Shown here: one piece after another, positions 47,043 through 57,778 of the stretch
Numbering within the stretch: the stretch's first letter is position 1
Layout of the letters: each line of letters begins with the position of its first letter
Source of the DNA: Tetragonia tetragonoides
Taxonomy: Eukaryota > Streptophyta > Magnoliopsida > Caryophyllales > Aizoaceae
Direction: 5' to 3'
Assembly: GCA_038025085.1 (NCBI GenBank)
Contig: CM076146.1
Span: 17,024,001-17,088,000 of the forward strand
DNA length: 64,000 bases
Made by a program: the position numbers and the translations under genes
Notes under the pieces: model-generated
The model's database searches: none
The model's input: the letters and a program-made list of their open reading frames with translations, nothing else
Told to the model about the DNA's origin: nothing

Positions 47043-47531
47043 TGCTATTGCTGAAATATATTGGGGCCATACAAATGAGAATGTGCGCGTGACACTCGCC
47101 CTATCCAAAGAGACGGCCTCTTTTAAATTTTTGTGTAAATTGTAAGATACATTAAATAGTCAAATGTGAATTTCAGGGAATAGGGCACATATAATTATCT
47201 TAAGTAGTTGCAAGTGCAACCCCTTAAAAAAAAGTAGTTGCAACTGCAAACTTCAAAAAAAAAAAAAATGTTGCAAGTGCAGCTCATTCTGGTTAGAAAG
47301 CTTGCAATTCATTCTGGTTAGAAAGCTTTGTTTAAAGAAAAAACTAAAATAGTAAAAAGTTACCAAAGTGCATCCTTTTTAGAAAAAAAAGTCTTCTAAA
47401 AGGCCGCCTCAAGGTAAGACTCCTTTATAGCTAAGCATTACATAAGCATGACGTCATGCTTGTTAGAGGTGGCCTCACTTTCAGACTGCCTCATTCGAGT
47501 TTTTGTGTTTTAGATATTTCTAGATCTGCCA
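47043..47531. other. spacer with a small dispersed repeat
   Basis: No gene. The segment at about 47402-47502 (GGCCGCCTCAAGGTAAGA ... GAGGTGGCCTCA) is a relative of 49692-49804, a small repeat whose ends are roughly inverted. Confidence 0.5.
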
Positions 47532-47939
47532 GCCACTAGCAGAGCCGACTCAAAGGGGAGGGCGGGGAGGGCAACCGTCCAGGGTCCATCGCACAAGGGG
47601 GCCCAATTATGCGCATAACTGTTATATATGTAATATCATACTTAAGGATTAATTAAATGTGTAGAGCTCAACTGGTACGTAACTTGCAAATTTTGGCACA
47701 AGTAGTGCGCTAGTGGTGTTCGACTCCCACGCTTTGGATTTTTTGGGCCATTTCACGCAACTTCAGTTGTATTTATTTATTGTTTCAAATTCTTTTGCAA
47801 TGTTTTCCTTTCCTTTTTGGCTTTACATTTTCAATTTCCGTTGAAAAATTACCCCCAAAACTATATTTAAATTTTTCGGGCATAATGTTTAAATCTCGCC
47901 CAAGGCCTCCGAAATGTCAGGTATGACTCCGGCCACTAG
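47532..47939. mobile_element. hAT-like MITE with internal tRNA-like boxes
   Basis: Element 47540-47931 (392 bp), flanked by the identical octamer GCCACTAG at 47532-47539 and 47932-47939. The left end CAGAGCCGACTC and the inverse of the right end, CGGAGTCATACC, are weakly similar. Both ends resemble a common plant repeat with AGAGCCG termini. Inside, TAGAGCTCAACTGGTA (47661-47676) and GTGTTCGACTCCCAC (about 47718-47732) look like polymerase III boxes A and B, so a SINE-like piece may be nested. Confidence 0.7.
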
Positions 47940-48108
47940 TTATTGAAATCTAGCAACTAGTACATTTGCACATACAACATTTTTACACTAAATAAGAATA
48001 ATTATCAATAGTAAAAAAAGGAAAAAGATGAAATTCTCGGTCCGCGACCATTCACCAAATTATTTGCTCGGCTTCCCAAATTTAGTGAAGAAATGACTAT
48101 GAAAAACA
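47940..48108. other. spacer
   Basis: Nothing recognised between the two MITEs. Confidence 0.4.
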
Positions 48109-48575
48109 GCAAGTCTTGTGTGAGATAAACTTACAGAAAAATGGGGTCACTATTTAGCAATGTAGGGGTCACTTACATGAGCCGTGACCCTTATTTCACT
48201 AAAAAGTGACCATCGTCTCACCAAAAATTACGAATAGACAGTTTTAAATAAGTTTTTGTGAGAAACATACCAATAATAACCAAACACGCACAAATGTCAG
48301 TGTAGGAATCCTCCTGGGGAATTAACTCCACTATGTTTACCACAAAAGTTTGCCTATGTTTACAGCTTTTCAAAGAATAGCAATGCTTGTAATTTTGAAA
48401 ACTAGGGACTTAATTAACACAAAATCTTCTATAAAATTGTCTTTGTGTAACTTTTGGTGAGACAGAGGTCACATTTAAGTGAAACATGGGTCACTGATCA
48501 TATAAAGTGACCCATGCATTTCTAAATAGTGATCCCATTTTTTTGTCAGTTGATATTACACAAGACTTACTCATT
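48109..48575. mobile_element. MITE with long imperfect TIRs
   Basis: The left arm starts AAGTCTTGTGTGAGATAAAC and the right arm ends with the inverse of AAGTCTTGTGTAATATCAAC. The arms keep matching through the TGGGGTCACTATTTAG / CTAAATAGTGATCCCA and GTGACCC/GGGTCAC motifs for about 130 bp. No TSD was found. Non-coding. Confidence 0.65.
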
Positions 48576-49541
48576 AATTAATACCAATATTTGTAATTAC
48601 GACGAAAATAAAAAAGTTCATAGAAACTTCAGTTTGGACTATGTATAGCCTAATCACGATTGGCGACTCATTGGCTCGATTGATCCTAAGCTAGTGAATG
48701 CGTTTGAGGGTATAAATACTATTAGGAAGGTGTTGGAAACCCAATATCTCGTTCAAAACAAACGATTTCTACTAACTAATCTTGATTAGTTGTTAAAATA
48801 GGAAGGTTCTATACAAATTTGCTTGTCCAAAGTTTTCAAATTATCCTAAGTGAGTTCAAAATGAACCATTATTTTTGTATTTATCACTTTGCATTATTTT
48901 TGTCTGATTTGCTTGAAGAAATATCACAAAAAATGAAATCGTTTTACTTGCAAAGTTGTTACTCCATAATATTAATTTATGTCCAAGTGATTTAACACAT
49001 GCCCTTTATTCATGTATTTGGGCAAGCATGAAATAAATATGTATATGAACATGATCCTGACGATAAAGAACAAATAATTATGTTCAACATTTTACACAAT
49101 AATACCAAAATAAATAAATAAGTATTACAAGAATACCAAACCAGTTCAACTCCCCAAGCCACCAACCACGGGATCATTTAAGTCAATAATCAAAAGGAAT
49201 TGATTTTGAATTAATTAGAACCGTCATGATGAGATACTTGAGCAGTTGATATGAATAAAATTAATCCAGGATTCTCAGGGAGAAATCGAAGAATAATGGA
49301 TAGAAAGTCAGAGGGAACACATTAATGGAGGAGATCCCTCAGACAATTCTATTAGAGTTGCAAGTATAGAGAGAAGTTAAAGAAAGTAAGGAAATGAGTT
49401 TATTTTTCATTTTATTTGATAATTGATGCCCTAATACTCTCCTTACAACCAATATATAGTACTGATCCTAGTAGCTCATAAAAATAGCACACTAAGTTGA
49501 ACAAAATCTGACAGATAAGGAGATACAGGAGCCAATTGAGG
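48576..49541. other. gene-free AT-rich DNA
   Basis: No supported gene or complete repeat. A GGTATAAATACT box at about 48710 has no associated ORF. Confidence 0.4.
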
Positions 49542-49628
49542 ATCGTTCACAGAACCACGGAATCTAATAGCATAGCTGATGCACTAGCAAAACAAGGAGT
49601 TAACAGAACCAGCCCGTTGATTGCTTGA
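49542..49628 (+). pseudogene. LINE-type RNase H fragment
   Basis: The short frame reads IVHRTTESNSIADALAKQGV, then a stop at 49626-49628. The N-S-I-A-D-x-L-A-K pattern is the C-terminal signature of the RNase H domain of plant L1 LINEs (final catalytic Asp in ADALAK). Only about 30 codons survive; a small relic. Confidence 0.55.
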
Positions 49629-49691
49629 ATTAGGAGTGAAATGGTAGAAGTTGATTTGAGAGTTTTTTATTTTATCATAAAAATTCGTATG

Positions 49692-49804
49692 AGCCGGCCT
49701 CAAGGTAAGATGCTTCATACAAATAATATGATGTCATACTGACGTTATGCATGACTTCATACTTGATTATAGAGGTGACCTCATCTTGAGGCCGCCTCGT
49801 AAGA
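49692..49804. repeat. small dispersed repeat with inverted GGCCTC ends
   Basis: Bounded by GCCTCAAGGTAAGATG and its approximate inverse CATCTTGAGGCCGCCTC, with several TATGACGTCAT-like palindromic motifs between. A diverged copy lies at 47402-47502. Too small to classify; MITE-like. Confidence 0.5.
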
Positions 49805-50299
49805 GACTTATTATTGTTGTTTTATTCCCCTTAGAGGGAGTCTTTTGATTTACTTGCCCACTAATTATAAGAAGTATTCTGTCAAAGTAGTAGAAGTCTT
49901 TTTGGTTTATTACTGCTTAGTTGGAGTCTTGGTGTTAGGTGCACGCAAATTACGCAAATTTTTAAATACTTCCAGCTCCATGGAGAGTGGTGGAGCTGGC
50001 GCGCCGAAAACGGTGTCGTTTTAATAAGTGACGTTTCGAAATGCGTTTTTTTTTCGTTTCGCAAAAAATTCGCGTTTTTTTTGTTTGCTCTTTCACCAAT
50101 ACCTAGATAAGTGAATTTCTCTCTCCTCTTTCATTTTTCTCTCTGCTCTTTTTAGTAAAACTCCATTGTTGAAGCTCAAACAAGCCGCAAATTGCTCTCT
50201 CCTCTTTCTCCATTGACGAGCTGCTGCTATTTTGAGCTCCATTGAAGGCTAGTTTCTCCTTTTTTTTTTCGTTTTTCTCCTTTGCGATTTGGATTTGCG

Positions 50300-53200
50300 A
50301 TTTTTGCAATTTTTGCGAATGCGTTTTTTGATATTTGATGATGAATGTGATTTTTCATCTGTTCCAGTTGCATCTGTTTCCAAATTTTCAGTTGAAGAAG
50401 AAAAGTTGAGCTGCAAGGAGGAGGTTTTTTTTTCAATTCATTGAATGAATTTTGAATTGAGAGTAAATGAATTTTGTTCTTCTAGAATGTTGATTTTGAC
50501 AATATGTTTTATGTTGTTTATATATATGAATTCAGATGAAAGTGCCTCAAATGTGTTAGTTGTAGAGGAAAATGTGGATTTGCAAAGAAGAGGTAATAAA
50601 ACTCTTTTAGCCAGTGAATTCTAATAGTTTGTGAGTAATGTAAGGTGATGAATTTGTGATATGTTTTTTGGTAATGAATTTTTGTGTTTTAAGCAATGAA
50701 TTGTTATTAGTAGGTAATGAATTTACTGTACAATTCAAAATTCATTCATTGAATTCATTGATCTGTTAGTTAAAAAATGAATTCTGTTGTATTGATTCAT
50801 TCCTATTTATTGGTTAGGGAATAAATTCAAATTGTTAATGATTCTTAATGAATTTTTGTGAATTGTTATTATGTAGGTAATGAATTTTAGTTGTTAATGA
50901 ATGAATTCTCCCTTGTTAATTATTAATTCAAGTTTGGATCCTTGTATTCATTTATTCCTGTTGGATTCTATAATTGATATTGTTAATTTATTTACTGTAC
51001 AATTCAAAATTCATTTACTTGAATTCATTTACTGTTGTATCCTTCTTTCAAGTTTGGAAATGAGTTGATATTGCTAATGAATTCAAATGGTGTTTAGTTG
51101 ATGATTTGTCTATTCATATAGCTGTTCTCTTGCCTTTTATTCAATTTTTCGATTGTGTGTTTTTGTAAATGAATATGTCGATGTTTTAGGTGATTCAAGA
51201 ATGATTGTAAAAGAGGTTGAAACTTCTGAGCTATTAGGTTTAGTTGTGAAAAATGAGGAAGCGACTTATGAAAGGTACAATGACTATGCATTGTGCAAGG
51301 GTTTTAGTACTTGGAAGAGTAAGATAAGACGCAAAGTTGATAATACTGTTTCGATGAGGCAGTTTTGCTGTCAGAAAGAAGGGTTTAAGGATGAGTAAAA
51401 GAAACGTGATCGGTGTTATGCAAAACCAGTTATAAGAATTGGATGCAAGGCTCATATTCAGTTTGATGTTGATAGAGAGGGTACTTGGACAGGAACTAAG
51501 CATGTGATGATTCATAATCATCGTTTATCCCATGAGCATCATGCACATTTAATGAGATCTCACAGAGGTGTTTCAAAGGAACAATTGTCTTTTCTGAAAT
51601 ATTTTAGGAAGTGCGGGTTACCTATTGTTGATGCAATAAGGTTGTTGAAGCAAAATTCTGGAGGATCTCCAATGGTTGGTTTTACAAACAATGATGCATA
51701 TAATGCATTAGCTCAAGATGATGCAAAGAGGTTTGATGGTGGTGATGCTAACACACTCATTGAAATATTCAAGAGAAGAGAGCAGAATGAAAAGGACTTT
51801 TTTTTTGATTTTGAATGTGATGATGCTGGAAGACTTTGTAGGTTTTTTGGCGTGATGAACAAATGAGATTGGATTATGAGTTGTTTGGTGATCTTGTCAT
51901 ACATGATACTACATATCGTACTAACAAGTATGACATGATTTGTGGGCCTTTTATTGCAATTAACAACCAGACCAACAATGTGATGTTTGGTTGTGGTTTT
52001 ATGATTAATGAAAGTAATGAGTCATTCGTTTGGTTGTTTAAGACGTTCGTCCTTTCTATAGGCAACGTTGTTCCTAAGACTATCATGACTGATCAATCTA
52101 AAGCAATGACAGCTGCGATAAAAACAGAGTTTTGGACCTCAAAACATAGGCTTTGCATTTGGCATATCACAAAGAATTCAACGGACAAGATAAAGTGGTT
52201 GAGGAGTCAACATGGATTCATTGACTTGTTTGATCACTTGATGAAAGGGGTTGATACAGTGGCATAATTCAACTTTTATCGGACAAGGTATGTAGTATTT
52301 TTGGTTGTATTCATTGACTTTTGTTTGATCACTTAATGAATTTGCAATGCAAATTATTCTGACATTCATTCCTGTTTTTTTGGGAAATTCATTTCTGTTA
52401 GGTTGATTGAGAGATACAACTGTGCAGATCACCCCTGGATGAAGAAATTCTATTCTAACAGGGAGAAACGGTGCCTTGCTTTTTCAAAAGAGGACTTTTC
52501 AATTGCGATTTTGTCATCGCAACGAAGTGAAGCAACTAACCATTCTATATGCCACGGGCTAAGGAAAACAACATGCTTATCTGACTTCTATTCCCTATTG
52601 TGTGATGCCGTTCATACTTGAAGGAGTGATGAAAATAGATTCATTCACTCAAATGAATATGGGAGGCCAGAGATGATCATTGATCATGTGGCTTTGCTAG
52701 TTCATGCAAGAGAGGTTTATACAATGAGTGCATATCGGATATTAGAAGAGCAGTTCATGGCTGGTGCACCTTGCAGCCAAATATTTACTGGTGTCGTAGA
52801 TGGGAAGTTTATATATCATGTGTGGAGAGAAGGTCCTGACATTTTTCGACATGAAATGGTTGTGGATCCTCAAGTGCTTACTGCTTCATGCAGTTGCAAC
52901 AGCTTCATTCAGAATGACATTTTGTGTTATAATGTCTTAAGGATTTATAATCTTATGTGTGTCAAGAGAATTCCTGACCAGTACATCCTTCCCAAGTGGA
53001 CGAAAGCGTGTAAGAAAGCTGATGATGTTGTGGTAATAGGAAGGAAGCCAAGGCATAATATGGTTGCTGCTTCGATTTGGAGGACAAAAATGGTTCGTAA
53101 GTTTAGAAACTTGATCAGCTAGTGATTGTAATAAGAAGGGAAGAGAATATTGTGAAGAAGGATTTCAGAAAATAAGAGACAATGTGCAAACTGAATTTGG

Positions 53201-53897
53201 GGCTGTGATTAACTGTGATGATCAAGAAGATTCAACAGGTGCAAGTAAGAAAATATGGAATCCTGAAGGTAAGAGGGTTTTTGGAGAAAGGAACACAAGG
53301 AGAATGAGCACAAAAGATAAGATATGCAAGACAATAAGGGGACGAAAAAGTGCTGCAGTGAAAAGGGCAAGGATGCATACTAGGCCTGGCAAAAGCTGAC
53401 CCGACCCGACAACCCGACCTGAACCTAACCCGAAAAAAGTGGGTTAGGGTTGAGATTTTCAACCCGTTTATTAAATGGATTAGGTTAAGGTTGAAATTTT
53501 CAACCCGAAAACGACCTGTTCAACCTGTTTACTTACATATGTCAATTTTATTTTTTAAATTTAGTAAATATTTATGAGCCAAATAAATAATAATCATTGA
53601 AAAGTATAAATTTTCCTTAATCCAATAGTTTGTTTTGTATATATCTACTTACAATAGAAATTTGATGGTATATATCCCCTTTAAATCAAGTTTTTTCCAT
53701 TTTTTACTTATAATAAAGTAGTTAAATGGGTTAAACGGGTCGACCTGATTAACCTGTTTATTAAATGGGTTGGGTTAGGGTTGGAGTTTTCGACCCATTT
53801 AAAAAACAGGTCTATTGAGTTGAACCCGAACCCGACCCGACCAGATCTGTTTGCCATGCCTAATGCATACAAAGCAACTTGTGCAAGAATCGAGTAA
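50300..53897 (+). pseudogene. degenerate FAR1/MULE-type (FRS5-like) gene, interrupted by a hAT MITE
   Basis: Possible leader exons lie near 50310-50430 (FDDECDFSSVP, SKFSVEEEKLSCKEE) and 50536-50591. The main body runs from about 51190. The FAR1 DNA-binding domain (GFSTWKSKIRRK, RIGCKAHIQFDVD, HNHRLS) has a stop at 51396-51398. The MULE domain (VIHDTTYRTNKYD; MTDQSKAMTAAI; KHRLCIWH) is followed by stops near 52265 and 52620. The SWIM finger keeps CSC and C but has CYN where CxH is required. Stops and frameshifts rule out function. A 482-bp hAT MITE splits the C-terminal Lys/Arg-rich part at 53381-53862, and the frame resumes briefly at 53871. Unlike the gene at 14022-17960, this copy is dead. 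Whether it was a host FRS gene or an autonomous MULE is not clear, as no TIRs were found. Confidence 0.8.
53373..53870. mobile_element. hAT-type MITE with exact 8-bp TSD
   Basis: Element 53381-53862 (482 bp), ends TAGGCCTGGCAAA and TTTGCCATGCCTA, flanked by ATGCATAC at 53373-53380 and 53863-53870. The interior is rich in short CCCGACCCGA and GGGTTAGGGTT motifs and an AT-rich core. No coding capacity. Excising it rejoins the reading frame of the surrounding FAR1 pseudogene, so it arrived after that sequence. Its structure parallels 24809-25416. Confidence 0.93.
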
Positions 53898-54239
53898 GGT
53901 ATTTTTGTTATATGTTTCTATGTTTTTATTCAACCTTTTCTTAGATTATGTGCTAAAGTGAAATTTCTTAACTTTTTGCATGGATACAGGATGTTGTTGA
54001 TCAGATGGCTGGGAAGGATATTTGGTTCATCCACAAGGAGGTGCATCAAGTTTTATGGCAACACAGTACGCATCAAGCACAAGACAAGCATAGTACTTTC
54101 TGCTGCATATCAAAAAGATGCTGCTTCGGGGTGGCTAGAAGTTGTGTTGTTGCAGACAGATGTTGTTGGCCACTGACACAGAGGAGAGACTGCACTTGAC
54201 GAACCAGTCCATCAACCGTGCGTTACTTCTGTTGAAAAC

Positions 54240-54665
54240 ACCTGTTATTTTTTCTCGATCCAGATGTTGTATACAACCTCAACAAACCCAGCTCTAAAAC
54301 TTGCTGCTTGAACAGATTTTCCCGTACACTTTTTCAGCATCCATTCTATCTCCTGTTCCCATGTCATACATCTCCGGGGAGACAAATGGTGGGGTCCAAA
54401 ATGCCTGAATCCCAAACAAAACAGATTTGATCAATCGCAATCTTCCTGCATAGGAAAGATGCCTAGCTGTCAATGCTCTAAGTCTCGCTGTCGCTTGTGT
54501 ACTAGGATATGACATTGAGATACAGTTAATCTCCGAGTAGAGAGAGGAACCCCGAGATATTTGACTGGTAATTCTCCTGAGCATATCCTTTAATAGCTAG
54601 TATTTCAGCTTGATCATCAGGTTTCACTCCCCCAAAGAACACTTGACTCTTGTCAGAATTCATTT
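54240..54665 (-). pseudogene. L1 LINE reverse-transcriptase fragment, minus strand
   Basis: Read on the minus strand: NSDKSQVFFGGVKPDDQAEI, then (after a frame change) SYPSTQATARLRA and LSYAGRLRLIKSVLFGIQAF. These are the connection and thumb motifs that follow the FADD box in plant L1 ORF2. Only about 140 codons remain, in two frames. The orientation is opposite to the LINE at 55805-57737, so it is a separate insertion or a rearranged piece. Confidence 0.75.
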
Positions 54666-55288
54666 GATTAGATATAAAGTTTTGTTATAGCTGGTGTTGT
54701 ACTGTTATATTTTGTTCTTCGTTAAACCAAGATATGGAGATTTTATTTTGATATTTTGATACAGTTTGGGAAATAATCATTTTGTTCTGAATTCATTGAA
54801 ACTTTGGGATGAATTCATTGAAACTTTGGGATGAATCCATTGCAGATTTTATCCATTTGAGTCCCGAGTTCATTAAAGTTTCTCTATGAATTCATTGAAA
54901 CTTTGGGATGAATTCATTGAAACTTTGGTATGAATCCATTGCAGATTTTATCCATTTGAGTCCCGAGTTCATTAAAGTTTCTCTATGAATTCATTTAGTA
55001 TATGGGATATATTCAATATATGAAACCAAGAGTCGTAACTCATTTTTCGATATAAAGCAATATTCATAACAAACTTACAAAATATATCATTCATTTATAG
55101 CAGCATTTCAGAAAGTATTGGTTCCAAGGTTGTTGCATAAGTACATTGATCAAAAAGAGATATTCCTATACAATGTTCACCCCTTATATGCATACCAAGC
55201 AAAAGTAAACACAGATACAAGCAAAAGTCAACCTTTTATACGTAACCCTAAGTTAAGCTTCCTAAAGGTTTTGATTTCTATCCCCTTA
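54666..55288. repeat. spacer with a 99-bp tandem duplication
   Basis: Two near-identical 99-base units at 54789-54887 and 54888-54986, each itself containing two copies of GAATTCATTGAAACTTTGG. Similar ATGAATT-rich sequence lies at 50430-51060, left of the FAR1 pseudogene. The remainder is AT-rich with no gene. Confidence 0.85.
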
Positions 55289-55732
55289 GTCCATGTCCTC
55301 TAGGTTGTTGGGCTCTTGCTCGTCTGAATCAACAGCATCAATAATTGAAGCTACCTTAGCAGCTTCGGCTTCAACCCTATGAGTGGCTTCAAGTGCTCGC
55401 CTAACAGTCGTAGCTCTATTGGCTTTGATTAATCTGTTGCGCCAAGCTAGCATATACCATTTATTTAACTTAGAACAGCTTTTCAGGTCATCATCGTTAA
55501 GTTTTGTTAAGACATGGCGTGTTAGAATTTCATCAAATTGTGTCATCTTGAAAGTGAATAGGGCTCGAGATTCCCAAACCAGCAATTTCAGCCTGTTTGA
55601 TGAACAAGTCGTCTTCCATAGCGTCCATTTGTTGCACTTTGGAAAGATATGCTGTGTTAGAAAGTCATCAAGTCCTCCTATCTCCTCTACTTCGATTTTT
55701 GCCATTTTCTTCTGATCACTAGGTGAAGCCAT
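55289..55732 (-). CDS. uncharacterised 147-residue protein
   Basis: A complete frame from ATG 55732 (MASPSDQKKMAKIEVEEIGG) to a stop at 55289. Charged, probably helical, with two related blocks (LDDFLTQHIFPK and FDEILTRHVLTKLNDDDLK), a Trp/Arg-rich middle (WYMLAWRNRLIKANR) and an acidic end (DSDEQEPNNLEDMD). The paired blocks suggest an internal repeat. No known family, signal peptide or membrane segment. It lies between LINE fragments, so it may be part of a transposon or a surviving exon. A clean ORF in otherwise decayed DNA is the only evidence that it is real. Confidence 0.4.
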
Positions 55733-55804
55733 GTTTTCGTAATCCTGTAATGATTTTTATTTAGCAACATGGAAAATGTACAGTGCATATCCTAAATTAT
55801 ATGT

Positions 55805-57523
55805 GATAGACTGAGAGTTGTGCTTCCTGAGATTGTTTCACTTAATCAAGGTGCATTTATTCATGGTAGAAATATTGTTCATAATGTCATGATCTGTCAA
55901 GACATTATTAAACATTACAAGAGGAAAAATGCTTCAGCTAGGTGTATGTTGAAAATTGATTTGCGTAAAGCTTATGATACTATCCATTGGGACTTCATTG
56001 AAGAAATGCTTACTGGCTATAGGTTCCCTTCTACTAGTTGTAAGTGGATCAGTGCTTGTGTGAAGACTGCCTCCTTCAATATTGGTGTAAATGGATCGTC
56101 CTTTGGCTACTTTGAAGGGAAAAGAGGGATTAGGCAAGGGGATCCTGTTTTCCCCTTGCTGTTTGTCATGGTTATGGAATATCTCTCAAGGATATTGAAG
56201 ATTATGGGACAGCTTCCTGACTTCCGCTTTCATCCTATGTGCAAAACTTTGGGCCTCAATCACATTTGCTTTGCAGATGATCTTATGATCTTCTGCAAAG
56301 CAACTCCTACTGCTGTTACAAGAGTTAATGAAGCTTTGCAATATTTCTCTAGAGTTACTGGGCTGAATGCAAATCATAGCAAATCACAATGCTATATGGC
56401 ATGTGTTTCTGATGATATCAAGGAACAGATTCTACAAATCACAGGGTTCCAATTGGGATCATTTCCAATGAAGTATCTCGGGGTCCCTCTCACTCCCTCT
56501 AGATGGACCATCACAGATTGCACCTTTTTGGCAGACAAAATCACAAAGAAGTTGCACTCTTGGGCTTCCAGGAACCTTTCCTATGCAGGAAGGGTCCAAC
56601 TTATCAATTCAGTTCTCTTATCTTTGCATGTATATTGGTTTGGAATGTTTGTGTTACCAGCTGGTATATTGAAGATCATTGAGACTTTTTCTCTGGGGAG
56701 GTAATGAAGCTACAAGGAAACCTAATTTAGTTGCCTGGGACTTGGTCTGCAAACCAAGGAAAAATGGTGGTTTACAGATCAAAAATTGCAAAATCTGGAA
56801 CCAAGCTTTAAATGGCAAGCACCTTTGGTCTATATCACAAAAGCAGGATAACCTTTGGGTGAAGTGGGTTAATGAGATTTATATGAAAGGGTCTGATTTG
56901 TGGAATTATGCTTTGAAGGCTGATGCTAGTTGGTACTGGTGTAAATTGAGCAAACTCAGGGGCTTGTTTAGAGATGGTTATAGCTCTACTGAGCACTGGA
57001 AAGGTTCTCCCTCTGGTCAGTACACAGAAGCAAGTGGCTACCAGTTTCTGATGGGGGACTTGGAGAAATACAGGCATGCAAACCTGGCTTGGAGTACCTG
57101 CAGCAGGCCAAGACACAAATTCATATGTTGGCTTGCACATAAAAGGAAGTTGCTCACGAAAGACAGAATGAGAGCTATGGGTTTTCTGAAAGGTGACCGC
57201 AAGTGCTATCTCTGTGGTAATGCAGATGAAGACCATGAGCATCTGTTTTTTAAATGCAGTTGAGCGCAGACTATTCTCTCTTCAGTGAATACGTGGATGG
57301 GATGGACAGCACATGGAGCTAGTATACAGGGCATGTTCAACTGGATTGCAAGGAAACAGAAAACTACTCTGCAGAAGAGTATTGCCAGTGCAGGAGCAGC
57401 AGCAGCTGTGTACAACATTTGGAGAGAAAGAAACCAGATTTGCTTCAATAATCTGAAAACTGATGATGGGATTTTAATCAACAAGATCAAAATGGAGATC
57501 AAAGCTAGAGTGAGTAGTTTATA
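55805..57523 (+). pseudogene. LINE ORF2 remnant: reverse transcriptase, zf-RVT and C-terminus
   Basis: RT motifs in order: QGAFIHGRNIVHNVM, KIDLRKAYDTIHWDF, GIRQGDPVFPLLF, the catalytic FADDLMIF, KYLGVPLTPSRW and LSYAGRVQLINSVL. A frameshift near 56690 moves to the frame with the zf-RVT zinc-binding region (CYLCGNADEDHEHLFFKC). A TGA follows at 57261-57263, and the same frame continues to a C-terminal NIWRERNQICF block. Partial and broken; no longer able to move itself. Confidence 0.9.
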
Positions 57524-57737
57524 GAATAGGAAAATGAGCAATCTTGATAGGTGTTTTATACAGAGAATCTTGTAAATATTTGTTGTTTTTGGTTGCTCTA
57601 ATTGTAATAGATGGATATTATGGGGATGATCTGAATATGGCTATACTGGCTTATTCAGACGTCTGCCTCTAGGTTGTAAAGCCGGCTTGTTTTTGGTAAT
57701 GCAAAGTCTAACTTTCAACAAAAAAAAAAAAAAAAAA
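55805..57737 (+). mobile_element. 3' portion of an L1 LINE with poly(A) tail
   Basis: Homology to plant L1 ORF2 begins abruptly near 55805 and ends in a run of about 17 A at 57721-57737. The upstream part of ORF2 and all of ORF1 are missing. No TSD could be matched, so the left edge is set by homology only. A CACTA element begins 45 bp after the tail. Confidence 0.85.
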
Positions 57738-57778
57738 CTAACCCATCTTTTTTTCTGGTGAATTTTGTACTTCAATCA

